64,000 nt of DNA from CAWJTV01 sp963845695 (GCA_963845695.1 CAWJTQ010000012.1:248001-312000), one strand, 5' to 3'; numbered from the stretch's first letter, positions 29,272 to 39,171 are shown. Numbers and translations: made by a program. Notes: generated by a model not told the origin, from the sequence alone.

Positions 29272-30162
29272 TCTGCCACGAGGTCACGCTCGACTCCTTA
29301 CGCTCTCGGATTCAGGCGATCAGCCCAACCTGGTTCGCTCGCGCAAGCGGTCCTCGATCAGCTTCCCGATCATCCGAAGTCGGAGGACTTTCCGGCCCTC
29401 TGGAGCCAACTCAAACCGATTTACATCGACTTGCAGCACTCGAAGTGCGCGTTCTGCGAAAAACCTCTTGAAGGGCGGATTGAGCAAGATGTCGAACACT
29501 TTCGTCCCAAGACCGAGGTTGAACCATGGAAGGTACCTTCCGATCTGATCCCCGATTTCATCAAGGCCGGTGTGAGCCTCGTTCAACCGGATGACGGCTC
29601 GACGGAACTGGGGTATCGATTCCTAGCCTACCATCCTCTCAACTACGCCGTGGCTTGCAAACTGTGCAACTCTGTCCTCAAGAGGAATTTCTTCCCGGTG
29701 GCCAGGCTCCGAAAGACCAAGGCCAGGACGCCGCCCTCATTGGCCATGGAAAAGCCATTGCTGATCTATCCAATCGGCCAGCTCGACGCCGATCCCGAAA
29801 CGCTGATCACCTTTGTTGCAGGAGTTGTCCCTCAACCCACGAAGAAAACGGGATTCGCCCGGTTGCGTGCGCTGGTGACAATCAGCATTTTCGAACTGAG
29901 TGACCCCAACACGAGAAGGCCGTTGTATCAGGGTCGCGCCAGAGCGATTCAGCTTCTGTACCTCAACCTGAGAGCCATCCGAGAAGATTCCGATCCGGTT
30001 ATCGTGAACGCGGCCAGGAAGAACGTGGCTCGGATGCTGAGACCGGAGGAACCGTTCGCGAATTGTCTGCGCTCATTCAACCTCCTCTTCGAGAATTCGC
30101 CGAACGAGGCTCGTCGGATTTTTCGAGATCTCGCGGAATTCCTCGACACGAATTCACCGTAG
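29268..30162 (+). pseudogene. HNH endonuclease (PtuB-like), one frameshift
   Basis: A GTG at 29268 overlaps the ATPase stop. The first codons read VICHEVTLDSLRSRIQAISP. After a one-base shift near 29338 the sequence continues as FPALWSQLKPIYIDLQHSKC and the HNH core: CAFCEKPL, QDVEHFRPK and YHPLNYAVACKLCNSVLK. This C-x2-C...H-F-x-P-K...C-x2-C layout is that of McrA-like HNH nucleases partnered with AAA ATPases. The remaining 170 residues are helical. In Septu the HNH protein is the nuclease effector. The identification as Septu-like rests on gene order and motifs only. Confidence 0.75.
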
Positions 30163-30441
30163 AGCCGGCTGAGGGGCGAGGCCGATACTGCCCACTGGCG
30201 AAAGCGTCTTGCGGCTTGCTTTGTCACCAGCGACCAGACGTGTCACCGTGGCCGACCTGAAGCGGGACCACGCCTCCCGGCTCCGCAACCCGTAAATCTC
30301 CGGTGTCTTTTACCGCCGCGGGCTGATCGAACAATGGAGACGGGGCATACTCCCCAGAGGATATACTCCGCCGTTGTGGGTGGGGCACAACTTGACAGGC
30401 CGCCAGAGGAAGCTTCTGCTCTCGAAGAGAAAGGAGAACGC

Positions 30442-30663
30442 ATGAGCACAAAATACATGCTCGACCATAGCGAAAGTCATCAGCTCTATCTTGAGATGTT
30501 CGAGCCCGGCAAGGTCTATCTGCGGCTGGATGGAGCCGAGTTCGAGGCGCGCCCGGGCAGCGTGACCGTCGCGGTCCCGGCGGACCTCTGGGATCGTCTC
30601 CGCGCCGTGGACATCAAGCCGGACATCTGGTGGGATGATGAAGACGCGAGCCATGATGCCTGA
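30442..30663 (+). CDS. Small hypothetical protein
   Basis: A perfect AAGGAG site lies before the ATG at 30442. The 73-residue protein begins MSTKYMLDHSESHQLYLEMF and has a beta-rich middle (VYLRLDGAEFEARPGSVTVA) and an acidic tail. It is probably cytosolic; no family is recognised. The 280 bp before it (30163-30441) hold nothing else I can support. Confidence 0.6.
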   Translation: MSTKYMLDHSESHQLYLEMFEPGKVYLRLDGAEFEARPGSVTVAVPADLWDRLRAVDIKPDIWWDDEDASHDA

Positions 30664-30686
30664 CCCGTCGTGTTCACATCCTGCGA

Positions 30687-31055
30687 TCAAGAGCCTTCCG
30701 TCAAGGGTTTGCCGATCTCCCAATGGTGTCCGAACGGATCGACAATGCGTCCCAGGCGCCAACCGTACTGGTTGCTGACGGGCCAGACCACGGTGGCTCC
30801 GGCGGCGACCGCCCGATCGAAAGCGGCATCCGGATCGGCCACGATCATCACCATCCGCACCGAACCACCGCCCAGCGTCTCGGGGCTGAAGTTGAAGTGC
30901 TCCGGAGACTCGTCGGCGACCCAGAATTCGGCTGTCTCCACGGACAGCCGAGCGACTACCGCTCCACTCTCACTGTCAATGCGGAACAATTCGCCGGCTC
31001 CGAACGCCGCCTTGTAGAACTCGATTGCCCTCGCTCCATTTCGAACCGAGAGCAT
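30687..31055 (-). CDS. VOC-family (glyoxalase/bleomycin-resistance-like) protein
   Basis: The product has the vicinal-oxygen-chelate fold pattern: MLSVRNGARAIEFYKAAFGA, then ADPDAAFDRAVAAGATVVWP and RIVDPFGHHWEIGKP. It matches the PhnB/YdcJ-like branch; the exact reaction is unknown. The start at 31055 lacks the few residues usual before LSVRNGARA. The reading frame continues upstream as TSIAP, and an ATG at 31107 lies in another frame, so a one-base shift near 31070 may hide the true N-terminus. Confidence 0.8.
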   Translation of the reverse strand: MLSVRNGARAIEFYKAAFGAGELFRIDSESGAVVARLSVETAEFWVADESPEHFNFSPETLGGGSVRMVMIVADPDAAFDRAVAAGATVVWPVSNQYGWRLGRIVDPFGHHWEIGKPLTEGS

Positions 31056-31162
31056 CGGGGCTATCGAAGTCTTCGAAATCCTGGGTGCTCTCCGGGTCGT
31101 AGCTCATCGGGAGTCTCCTCTATCGTCGGCTTCCCTGTCTGGTGCTGGACCTGATCACTGAA

Positions 31163-31263
31163 AGGGTGTACGAACCGGGTCGTAGTGAATCTGGTGGGCC
31201 TCGCCTCGATGAATCGAGGCTCGACCCACCCTACAACCATCCGGAGGGCTTCTCGTACACCCT
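31163..31263. repeat. MITE-like element with AGGGTGTACGA ends and inner palindrome
   Basis: Terminal inverted repeats of 11 bp (31163-31173 and 31253-31263) enclose an inner hairpin: GGTGGGCCTCGCCTCGAT facing ATCGAGGCTCGACCCACC. The inner part belongs to the same family as the 102-bp array at 18.8 kb, and the outer AGGGTGTACGA also occurs at 18733. No transposase is inside. Confidence 0.7.
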
Positions 31264-31450
31264 CTGATGACGAACCGGGCGGTGTTGGTTTCCATCAGAG
31301 ATCGTACCACCTCCGGGGCAGCGGGGCACCGGGCGGCAATAGAAAGCCCCGCCAGGAACCGGCGGGGCTGAGGGCCACGGATGGGTTCAGAACCATACGG
31401 GCCAGGGAATGACCCCAGTCCGTGATGCGGGCAACGTTCGCTCGCTCAGA

Positions 31451-31888
31451 TCATGCGGACTGCCACTGGCTCTGGACTTCCTTGTGATCCATGTTCAGGT
31501 GAACAGAATCATCGACGCCCGTCACCCAGCTCGTTGGGATGAAGTGGTGCAGGCCGTCCGGACTGTCGTTCTTCGTCAGTTTGATCCGGCTGCCTTCGAC
31601 GTGGTCGACCCGTCCGACCTGCGTGCCGCACGATGCGTACACATCCATATGCTCGCGGATGTCGGCCGCCGTCCCGGTCCGGGCGCCGTCTTCGCCGAAC
31701 ATCTCCTTGACCTTGTGTTCGGCCTTCTGGGTCGCCTCCTCGATCCGGTTCCCGACCTGGTGGGCCTTCTCCTTGACCCAGTCTTTCGCTTCCTCCATCT
31801 TCTCGCCGGCCCTGTGCCCGGCTTCGGTGGCCTTCTCGGCGATCTTGTGGCCAGTCTGCTGCGCCTTGTCTTTCAAAGTCTCAGCCAT
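31451..31888 (-). CDS. LEA-like helical protein with DUF2171 domain
   Basis: From the ATG at 31888 (AGGAAGGGA site) the protein has 145 residues. The first half is a charged amphipathic helix rich in Lys, Glu and Ala (KDKAQQTGHKIAEKATEAGH), like late-embryogenesis-abundant stress proteins. The second half is a DUF2171 domain (GTQVGRVDHVEGSRIKLTKN, HFIPTSWVTGVDDSVHLN). Such proteins are linked to desiccation or general stress; that role is inference. It is divergent from the STAS gene, 188 bp away. Confidence 0.8.
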   Translation of the reverse strand: MAETLKDKAQQTGHKIAEKATEAGHRAGEKMEEAKDWVKEKAHQVGNRIEEATQKAEHKVKEMFGEDGARTGTAADIREHMDVYASCGTQVGRVDHVEGSRIKLTKNDSPDGLHHFIPTSWVTGVDDSVHLNMDHKEVQSQWQSA

Positions 31889-32076
31889 GACGTTCCCTTC
31901 CTCGGTTGGAGAGATGCCTCGCCCCACGGCGTGGCGATTTCCGACGGATGGGCAAGAGTGCAAAGAGCGTGCCGCCAGCTAGCTGACACAATCTGGCATG
32001 CGTTTTGCAGTGTAGTTTTCTTCATCGCACGTCATCAGCTCCCAAGTGTTTCCAACAAACAAAAGGACGTATTGCC

Positions 32077-32487
32077 ATGTCAATGCTAGCAGCCGTACAA
32101 GCTCACATCGCCTTCGAACTGATTGACGACCATAACCCGAAGGTGGTCGTCATCGAGTTCCTGAGCCAGGAAATCACCAGCCCTATCCATGCTCTCGAAT
32201 TGGGTGAGCAGCTCCATTCGCTCATCCGGTCCGATTTGCCCCGGAACTACGTGATCGACTTCAACCATGTACGGTCGTTTGGCAGCACCGCTTTCGGTGA
32301 GGTTGTGAGGTTCGTACGCCGGGTGGGCCGGGTCAGCGTGTGCAATCTCGACGATACGCTTCGGCTTGGGGGCGCCCTGATCGGGCTCGACGATTGGGTT
32401 GAGTTTGCCGACAGCCGGCACGCGGCGATTCGAGCCGCCATGCGGGGTGAAGAAGATACCGTGGACTATCCTGACCTCGTGAGCTGA
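32077..32487 (+). CDS. STAS-domain protein (anti-sigma factor antagonist-like)
   Basis: The ATG at 32077 follows AAAGGACG; the product has 136 residues. The core VVVIEFLSQEI, YVIDFNHVRSFGSTAFGEVV and VSVCNLDDTLRLGGALIGLD is that of a STAS domain. The usual D-S-S/T phosphorylation motif appears as F-G-S-T, with Ser and Thr as candidate phosphorylation sites. Family members control sigma factors by partner switching. The stress-like DUF2171 gene opposite is a plausible target region, which is inference. Confidence 0.7.
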   Translation: MSMLAAVQAHIAFELIDDHNPKVVVIEFLSQEITSPIHALELGEQLHSLIRSDLPRNYVIDFNHVRSFGSTAFGEVVRFVRRVGRVSVCNLDDTLRLGGALIGLDDWVEFADSRHAAIRAAMRGEEDTVDYPDLVS

Positions 32488-32534
32488 GCGCCTTCGCAGT
32501 GCAGGGGGCCGGCCCGCATCCGAGCGTGAGAGGG

Positions 32535-34428
32535 TCAGAGCTCCAGGCGATGGCCTTCGATGCCGGTCGGGACCGGATCGGCGAGGTTGCGGCTCGAGCG
32601 GCGCCATCGCAAGCCGCGTTTCGTAGTGGTCTCGCGGAATGGAGGGATCCTCTCGAGGAGACGGCAGAACGTGGGAAACGCTCGTTTCATGGGGAGGGGG
32701 AGTAAGAGCGGGCTCGTGGGCTCGTCGGACAGCCGGCCCAGGCACCGATTGAAGGTCGAGAGCGTCGCCCGGAAGAGAATGGCCGCGAACCCGAGATGGA
32801 TCAGGCTCCAGACGAAAGTCGCGAGCCGAGTGTGATCCACGGTGGCGCCTGGGCCAGTTCGCTGGTTCATGATGTCGAACGTCGCGAGCAACGTCCCGTA
32901 AAACGGACTGCCGGCGATGAGGGGAATGGTTACCGGCCCCGGCGGCCCGAGCTGGGCAACCAAGACCATCCAGCCGATCGTGAAGGCCAGGTAAACTGTG
33001 ACGCAGATTGCGACCGCTCGGCCGAGCCGGCTGACCCAGGTGGCTACCGCCAGGCCCAGGCTGGCGATCGCCGCCACGTTCGCAGTGAGGGAGCCCAGGA
33101 ACAAGGCGTAACTCCACCAGGCGCCGCTCCTAAAGGCCAGGAAGCTGGTCATCAGGGCCGGCCAGATCAACCAGGCCGGGAACCCGCGGAAGTTGCCCCA
33201 CCACTTCCCGACCAGGATCGTGCGCCGTCGGGATCGGCGTGGTGAGGAGCACGTCGAGGCTGCCGCGTACCCGCTCCTCGGCCAGGCTGGTCGCGGCGGC
33301 GACGCTCAGCAGCAGCAATCCGATCGTGACCTGGAGAGCCGTCATGCCCGCGATGGACACCGGATCGCCGGTTGGGTAGAGCGATTGTTTCAGCACCAGG
33401 ACGGTCAAGAACAGGCCCAGGGCCGCGTAGATCACCCAGGCGACGCGCAGCATCCGCGACGGTCGCATGCGGTGCCACTCCCGCCACAGAACGGGGTTGC
33501 CGTCGAGTGACGGGCCGGGTAAGGGCGGGAGCCATCTGGGTCGGAGAATGCGCGGGAGCCAACGGCGGCGGGGCCTGGGCCGGGTGTCGGGCCGCCCCGC
33601 TTCCATCATGGCGACTTGACGAATCCGAAGCGTCGCTAGCCCTGAAAGCAACCCCGAGATGATGAGGCAGCCGCCGAGGAATGCCAGATAGGTCGTCACG
33701 CTGACCCGTCCCGGTTCGGTGTAGGGCGCGAGGATGAGCTCATACGGGTTCGAGTCCGGAATCCATCCCCAGAGTGACCGGTTGCTCGACCAGAGTAGAG
33801 GCCGTTGCAGCGACAATGAGACCAGCAGCATCAGGAGCGGGAAGAGGATCCAGATCAGAATGATGAGATAGGCGAGCATCAAGACTTCATGGGTCTTGCG
33901 GCCCCAGACTGACAAGGTCATCGCCAGCGAGCAGCCCAGCACCGCGCAGCCGATCGATACGAGGAACGAACCGGCCAGCGCCAGCGGGTCGATACCGCCC
34001 AGCAGCCCGGCGAGGGCGACGATCGGCAGGACGCAGGCGACCAGGCTGAGCACCGGCACCAACCGCACACCCAGCTTACCTAGCACGATCTCGGCGTTGG
34101 AGAGGTCGGTCGTGAGCATGTGGTCGAGCGTACCTCGTGCCTTGTCGAGGCAGACCGCGCCGGCCGTGACCGCCGGCGCCACCAGCAGGACCAGCGTCAG
34201 CTCGGTCAAGGCGATCACGCGATAGAGCGATTCGCCGAAAGCCGCCAGTTGCTGGAGGGAGACCGTCTGGGTGGAATTGCCGAAAATCCGCTCGTTATTC
34301 CAGACGATGATCATGCCGACGAGGATGATCGCGACGAATCCCGTGCGCACGGCGTAGACCTGCCAACGACGCGACGTGGTCAGCCACTCGTAGACGAAGA
34401 CCGGTCCCGGTCCTGCGCGGAGGAGCAT
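32535..34428 (-). pseudogene. ABC-2 transporter permease, one frameshift
   Basis: The protein has many hydrophobic helices and closely parallels its neighbour at 34546-36306 (GPGPVFVYEWLT, ARGTLDHMLTTDLSNAEIVL, SLDGNPVLWREWHR, TSLAEERVRGSLDVLLTTPI). The frame breaks near 33222; with one base restored it reads TARTILVGKWWGNFRGFPAW and continues to the stop at 32535. It is probably the membrane part of an exporter, although no ATPase gene is in the window. The tail after PLPMKRAFP is less like its paralogue and may be altered. Confidence 0.8.
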
Positions 34429-34545
34429 GCCGAAGTTCTCCCCAGAGACGAGAGTTGAGCGCCTCGATCGTTGTTCGTTAAGGCCAGTGAATTCTTGACA
34501 CGATTTCGACGATGGCTCGCGAGGAGTTCCGCCAGGGTCGCCCGC

Positions 34546-36306
34546 TCAATCCTCGGCCTCGAGCTCGACGAGCGGTTTTTTCCTCGATCTGGGGATCGGG
34601 TAGGCCGGGGTTTCCGAGACACGGCCCAGGCACTCGTCGAAGCTCGCGACCGTCAGCGCGAACAGGGCCAGCGCGACTCCGCCGTGGATCATGATCCAGA
34701 GGACGCCGCCGCTCCAAAGTTCCGCCTCGCCCTCCGGCCCGAGGTGCGGTTGCGTCGCGACTCCGATCGTGGCGAAATACGGTCCGCAGAGAGGAGTTCC
34801 CATCAGGAGCGGCAAGACATTCGCCCGCCCCCCTGGCGAAGCCATGAGGATGACAAGGATCGGCCAGCCGATCGAAAACCCAACACACGCAACGACGCAC
34901 AGGGTGACCGCGCGGCCTAGCCGGCTGACCCAGGTCGCCAGCGCCAGCCCCAGGCTGATGATCGCCGCGCCATAGGCCGCGATCAGCGCCAGCAACCCGA
35001 GGTAGGCGAGGATACGGCCGCTGACAACGACCAGCATGCCAGCCGTCGCGGCCGGCCAGATCAATACGTGACGGACCTGTCGGAAGGCGCCCCACCACTT
35101 GCCGGCCAGGATCGACCGCGTCGACAAGGGCGTAGCCATCAGTACGTCCAGGCTTCCGCGGGTCCGCTCCTCGGCCAGGCTGGTCGCGGCGCCGACGCTC
35201 ACCAACAGCAGGCCCAGCCCGACCTGGAACACGTTCATCAACCCGACGGCTTCCTGGTCCAGACGGCTGAGGCTCGCGTAATGCAGGATCAAGGCGATCC
35301 CGAGCACGCCCAGGCTCGAGTACAGGAACCAGGCGATGCGCAGGAACCGCGACGGCTTCGACCGATGCCACTCTCGCCACAAGACCGGGTTACCGTCGAG
35401 AGAGGGGCCGGGGAGCAACGGGATGCGAGGGGGGCGGGGCAGATATCGGAGACGGGACTTGCCCGCCGGCCGGCCGGCCTGCCGCAGGACCACCGTCCGG
35501 ATCCGGAGCGTCGCCAGGCCCGCGAGCACGCCCGAAATGCCCAGGCAACCTCCCAGAAATGCCAGGAAGTTCGTCCAGTCAACCCTGCTGGGTTCCACGT
35601 AGGGTGCGTAGGCGAGGTAATACGGATTCGAGAACAGGGCGAAATCCCAGAGGGACGGCGACAGGGACATCGGTGGCCCCGATCGGAAGACGGACGCAGC
35701 GATGATTACCCACACGGGATTGAATAGCCAGAGGATCAGGATCAAATACGTGAGCATCAACACTTCATGGGACTTGCGGCCCCAGACCGACAGGGTCATC
35801 GCCAGTGTGCAGCCGAGCACGGCGCAACCGGTCACCACCAGGAACGAGCCGCCCAGCGCCAGCGGGTCGATGCCGCCGAGCAGGCCCGACAGGGCCACGA
35901 TCGGCAGGACGCAGGCGATCAGGCCCAGCACGGGCACCAACCGCACGCCCAGCTTGCCCAGCACGATCTCCGCGTTGGAGAGGTCGGTGGCCAGCATGTG
36001 ATCGAGCGTGCCCCGGGCCTTGTCCAGGCAGACGGACCCGGCCGTGGCGGGCGGGGCCGCCAGCAGGACGAGCGTCAGCTCGATGGTGGCGACCGTGAGA
36101 TACAAGACCTCGCCGTAATACGCCATCTGCTGGATCGAAACCCGTTGGTCCGGTCGATCGATGCGAACCGTGTTGGTCCAGACGATGATCATGCCAACGA
36201 GCATCGCCGCGACGAACGCGACGCGCAGCGCATAGAATTGCCACCGCCGTGCGGCAGTCAGCCACTCGTAGACGAAGACCGGTCCCGGTCCGAATCGCAG
36301 ATGCAC
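34546..36306 (-). CDS. ABC-2 transporter permease
   Basis: The intact 586-residue paralogue of the gene just downstream. At least ten hydrophobic segments are visible in two six-helix-like halves separated by a basic linker (RPAGKSRLRYLPRPPRIP). Conserved blocks are KARGTLDHMLATDLSNAEIV, GNPVLWREWHR and EERTRGSLDVLMATPLSTRS. Such proteins form the channel of gliding-type or antibiotic-type ABC exporters. The paralogue ends with an unrelated C-terminus while this one ends in a charged tail (KKPLVELEAED). The two genes are 118 bp apart on the same strand and probably form an operon or a heterodimer. Confidence 0.88.
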   Translation of the reverse strand: MHLRFGPGPVFVYEWLTAARRWQFYALRVAFVAAMLVGMIIVWTNTVRIDRPDQRVSIQQMAYYGEVLYLTVATIELTLVLLAAPPATAGSVCLDKARGTLDHMLATDLSNAEIVLGKLGVRLVPVLGLIACVLPIVALSGLLGGIDPLALGGSFLVVTGCAVLGCTLAMTLSVWGRKSHEVLMLTYLILILWLFNPVWVIIAASVFRSGPPMSLSPSLWDFALFSNPYYLAYAPYVEPSRVDWTNFLAFLGGCLGISGVLAGLATLRIRTVVLRQAGRPAGKSRLRYLPRPPRIPLLPGPSLDGNPVLWREWHRSKPSRFLRIAWFLYSSLGVLGIALILHYASLSRLDQEAVGLMNVFQVGLGLLLVSVGAATSLAEERTRGSLDVLMATPLSTRSILAGKWWGAFRQVRHVLIWPAATAGMLVVVSGRILAYLGLLALIAAYGAAIISLGLALATWVSRLGRAVTLCVVACVGFSIGWPILVILMASPGGRANVLPLLMGTPLCGPYFATIGVATQPHLGPEGEAELWSGGVLWIMIHGGVALALFALTVASFDECLGRVSETPAYPIPRSRKKPLVELEAED

Positions 36307-36517
36307 AGCCTGTCCTCTGGAAGTCGCGCGGCCGCCTCCGGACGATTCACTCCGGGCGGTGCATCGATTGTTTCCATCAACTCAGACGGCTGTCAAACGC
36401 CGAACTTCGTGGACTTGACCCGCGCCCGGCGTCGCGGCAGCCGATCCCCTCGGCTTGAGTGACCCCATTCATCCGGCTACGATGAGAGGGAGAAACGAAA
36501 ATGGACGGAGGTGAACC

Positions 36518-36586
36518 ATGAGTGAAAAAGTGGAAACCCTGGAACGGGTGGACGCCCCGGCCCCGTTCGCGCGGATCAGCGCATGA
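36518..36586 (+). CDS. Short upstream ORF overlapping the next gene
   Basis: A GGAGGTG site precedes the ATG at 36518. The 22-codon frame (MSEKVETLERVDAPAPFARI plus two residues) ends in ATGA, sharing 4 bp with the start of the glycosidase-like gene. Its strong ribosome-binding site and the overlap suggest translational coupling; the peptide itself may have no function. Confidence 0.45.
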   Translation: MSEKVETLERVDAPAPFARISA

Positions 36587-39036
36587 TCCCCAAGCCAAAG
36601 GATTCGTCGATGCTCCTGATGAGAACCCTCGCCATCCCCCTGACAATCGCGGTCGCTCTCGTCGGGCTCGTCGATGGCCGAGGCCGGGCTGGAGCCGCGG
36701 AGATCGACCTGAACCGCGCCGTGGTCGTCGTGCCCGACGGAATGTCCGGCCCCGAGAACAAGGCGGTGCAGCTCCTGGTCGAGGAGGTGCGGGCGCGGTC
36801 GGGTGTCCACTGGGAGGTTTCGTTGCGGATGCCGAGTGGCGCGGAGCCGGTCGTCGCGATCGGGCCGGCCCGTCTGCTGCGATCGGATCCGAGCCCGGTC
36901 CGGGAGCAGATCGACCCCAAACCACCCGGCGGAGATCCCCGCGAGGGTTTCCAGATCCGCACCGTGGACGGTGGGCGCAGCGCGCCGGCGGTGCTGGTCG
37001 TCGGTAACGATGCCCGCGGCGTCCTCTTCGGCGTGGGCCGGTTCCTGCGCGCGCTCCGCCTCAGCCCGGGCAAGGTGACGCTGCCGGAGGGGCTCAATCT
37101 GACCTCGGCACCGAAGTATCCGCTCCGCGGTCACCAGCTCGGCTATCGTCCCAAGACCAATTCCTACGACGCCTGGGACCTGCCTCAGTGGGATCGCTAT
37201 ATTCGCGAGCTGGCACTCTTCGGCACCAATGCCATCGAGCTGATCCCGCCCCGTTCCGACGATGATGCCAACAGCCCGCACTTCCCTCGTCCGCCCTTGG
37301 AGATGATGGCCGGGATGTCCGGCCTCTGCGCCGATTACGGCCTGGACGTCTGGATCTGGTACCCGGCGATGGATGCCGACTATGCCGATCCCAAGACGGT
37401 CGAGCACGCCATTCAGGAGTGGGGCGAGGTGTTCAAGAAGCTACCGCGGATCGACGCCGTCTTCGTGCCGGGCGGCGATCCTGGTCACACCCGACCCAAG
37501 TACCTCCTGGCGCTGCTGGAGAAGCAGGCCGCGAACCTCCGCCGGTATCACCCGACCGCTCAGATGTGGGTCTCGCCGCAGAGCTTCTCTCGCGAGTGGC
37601 TGGATGAGTTCCTCGCACTCGTCAAGACCGAGCCGGCTTGGCTCAACGGTGTGGTGTTCGGCCCGCAGGTGCGCGTGAGCCTCCCCGAGCTGAGGAAGGC
37701 CATTCCGTCGAAGTATCCGATCCGCGACTACCCCGATATCACCCACAGCCTGCGCTGCCAGTACCCGGTCCCCGACTGGGACGTCGCGTTCGCGCTGACC
37801 GAGGGGCGGGAGGTAATCAATCCCCGCCCGCGCGATGAATCGACAATCTTTCATGCATTTGCTGACAAGACCATTGGCTTCATCACCTATTCCGAGGGCT
37901 GCAACGACGACGTCAACAAGATCGTCTGGAGTGCGCTGGGATGGGACCCAAACGTCGACATCCTCGACGTCCTGCGGGATTATGCGCGGACCCTGGTCGG
38001 CCTGCCCGACCGCGACGTCGAGGGCTTCGCTCAGGGGCTCCTCGCCCTGGAGCAGAACTGGCGCGGGCCGCTGCTGACCAATGGCTCGGTCGAGACGACG
38101 CTCCAGCAGTTCCGGACGTTGGAGCGTCGCGTGGCGCCGCGCGTGCTGGCCAACTGGCGATTTCAGCAGGCGCTCTACCGCGCCTATTACGACGCCTATG
38201 TCCGCAGCCGTCTGGTCTTCGAGACGAACCTCGAATCGCAGGCAATCGCCCGGCTGCGCCAGGCCGGCTCGATCGGCTCGATCGCCGCGATGGATCAGGC
38301 CGAGCGGATCCTCGGCCGCGCCGTCGCGGAGCCGGTCGCCGCCGACCTCCGGGCACGGGTCTTCGAGCTGGGCGAGGCATTATTCCAGAGCATTCGCATG
38401 CAATTGAGTGTCCCGCGCTACAAGGCGATCTCGGTGGGCCGAGGCGCCAACCTCGACACGATCGACGCCGTCTTGAACGACCGGCTCTGGCTATCGCGAC
38501 GGTTCGAGTCGGCTCGGAGGCTCGCCTCCGAGTCGGCGCGGCTCCGCGCGATCGAGGCCATCGTCGAGTGGACGAATCCCGGACCCGGCGGGTTTTACGA
38601 CGACCTGGGCAATCCGCTCCGGCGGCCCCACCTAGTCCCCGGCTCGTCCTACGCCGAAGACCCGGCCTCGTTCCGCAGCCCGATGACCGCCTTCGACCAG
38701 GACCCCTCGTGGCGACGCTCCTGGTGCCGCCATGCCGGCACGCTTTTCGGCGAGCCCTTGCGGATGCGGTATCACGGGCTCGACCCGGGCGCATCGTACA
38801 CCGTCAAGGTCGTGTACACCGGCGACATGTTCCAGGTGAAGGTACGGCTGTTCGCCAACGATTCGATCGAGGTGCACCCCTTCCTGCTCAAGCCGCGGGA
38901 CATGACGCCCGTGGAGTTCGACATCCCTCGCGAGGCCACGCGCAAGGGCATCCTCACCCTGACCTGGGCCGCAGAGCCGGGCCGGGGCAACGGTCGCGGC
39001 TGCCAGGTGGCTGAGGTCTGGCTGATCCGGAAGTAG
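36583..39036 (+). CDS. Exported glycoside-hydrolase-like protein
   Basis: The 817-residue protein has a signal peptide (hydrophobic segment at about 12-30, ending GRAGA). A domain like the GH20/GH67 N-terminal alpha/beta domain follows at about 40-160 (KAVQLLVEEVRARSGVHWEV, LVVGNDARGVLFGVGRFLRA). The catalytic barrel starts at YPLRGHQLGYRPKTNSYDAW and includes LDVWIWYPAMDADY and IDAVFVPGGDPGHT. A helical region and a C-terminal beta domain complete it. The N-terminal and barrel start are typical of beta-hexosaminidase or alpha-glucuronidase relatives, but the specific sugar is unknown. The start overlaps the short ORF before it. Confidence 0.8.
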   Translation: MIPKPKDSSMLLMRTLAIPLTIAVALVGLVDGRGRAGAAEIDLNRAVVVVPDGMSGPENKAVQLLVEEVRARSGVHWEVSLRMPSGAEPVVAIGPARLLRSDPSPVREQIDPKPPGGDPREGFQIRTVDGGRSAPAVLVVGNDARGVLFGVGRFLRALRLSPGKVTLPEGLNLTSAPKYPLRGHQLGYRPKTNSYDAWDLPQWDRYIRELALFGTNAIELIPPRSDDDANSPHFPRPPLEMMAGMSGLCADYGLDVWIWYPAMDADYADPKTVEHAIQEWGEVFKKLPRIDAVFVPGGDPGHTRPKYLLALLEKQAANLRRYHPTAQMWVSPQSFSREWLDEFLALVKTEPAWLNGVVFGPQVRVSLPELRKAIPSKYPIRDYPDITHSLRCQYPVPDWDVAFALTEGREVINPRPRDESTIFHAFADKTIGFITYSEGCNDDVNKIVWSALGWDPNVDILDVLRDYARTLVGLPDRDVEGFAQGLLALEQNWRGPLLTNGSVETTLQQFRTLERRVAPRVLANWRFQQALYRAYYDAYVRSRLVFETNLESQAIARLRQAGSIGSIAAMDQAERILGRAVAEPVAADLRARVFELGEALFQSIRMQLSVPRYKAISVGRGANLDTIDAVLNDRLWLSRRFESARRLASESARLRAIEAIVEWTNPGPGGFYDDLGNPLRRPHLVPGSSYAEDPASFRSPMTAFDQDPSWRRSWCRHAGTLFGEPLRMRYHGLDPGASYTVKVVYTGDMFQVKVRLFANDSIEVHPFLLKPRDMTPVEFDIPREATRKGILTLTWAAEPGRGNGRGCQVAEVWLIRK

Positions 39037-39171
39037 GGCAGGGAATTCGGGAGGGCGAGGCGGGCGGGTTGAAACACTGGGCTTGCCTCCTTCCCGAAGT
39101 CGGCGTGACGGTTTCGCTTCGGCGTGGTAGACTCACCGAAGGGTTTCGGATTGTTGCGCAAAGGATGTCAA

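Noticed and set aside
27955..30162. Retron with PtuA/PtuB effectors
   Set aside because: No reverse transcriptase or msr/msd-like region lies next to the pair; the only RT (51.5-52.5 kb) is a group II intron maturase far away.
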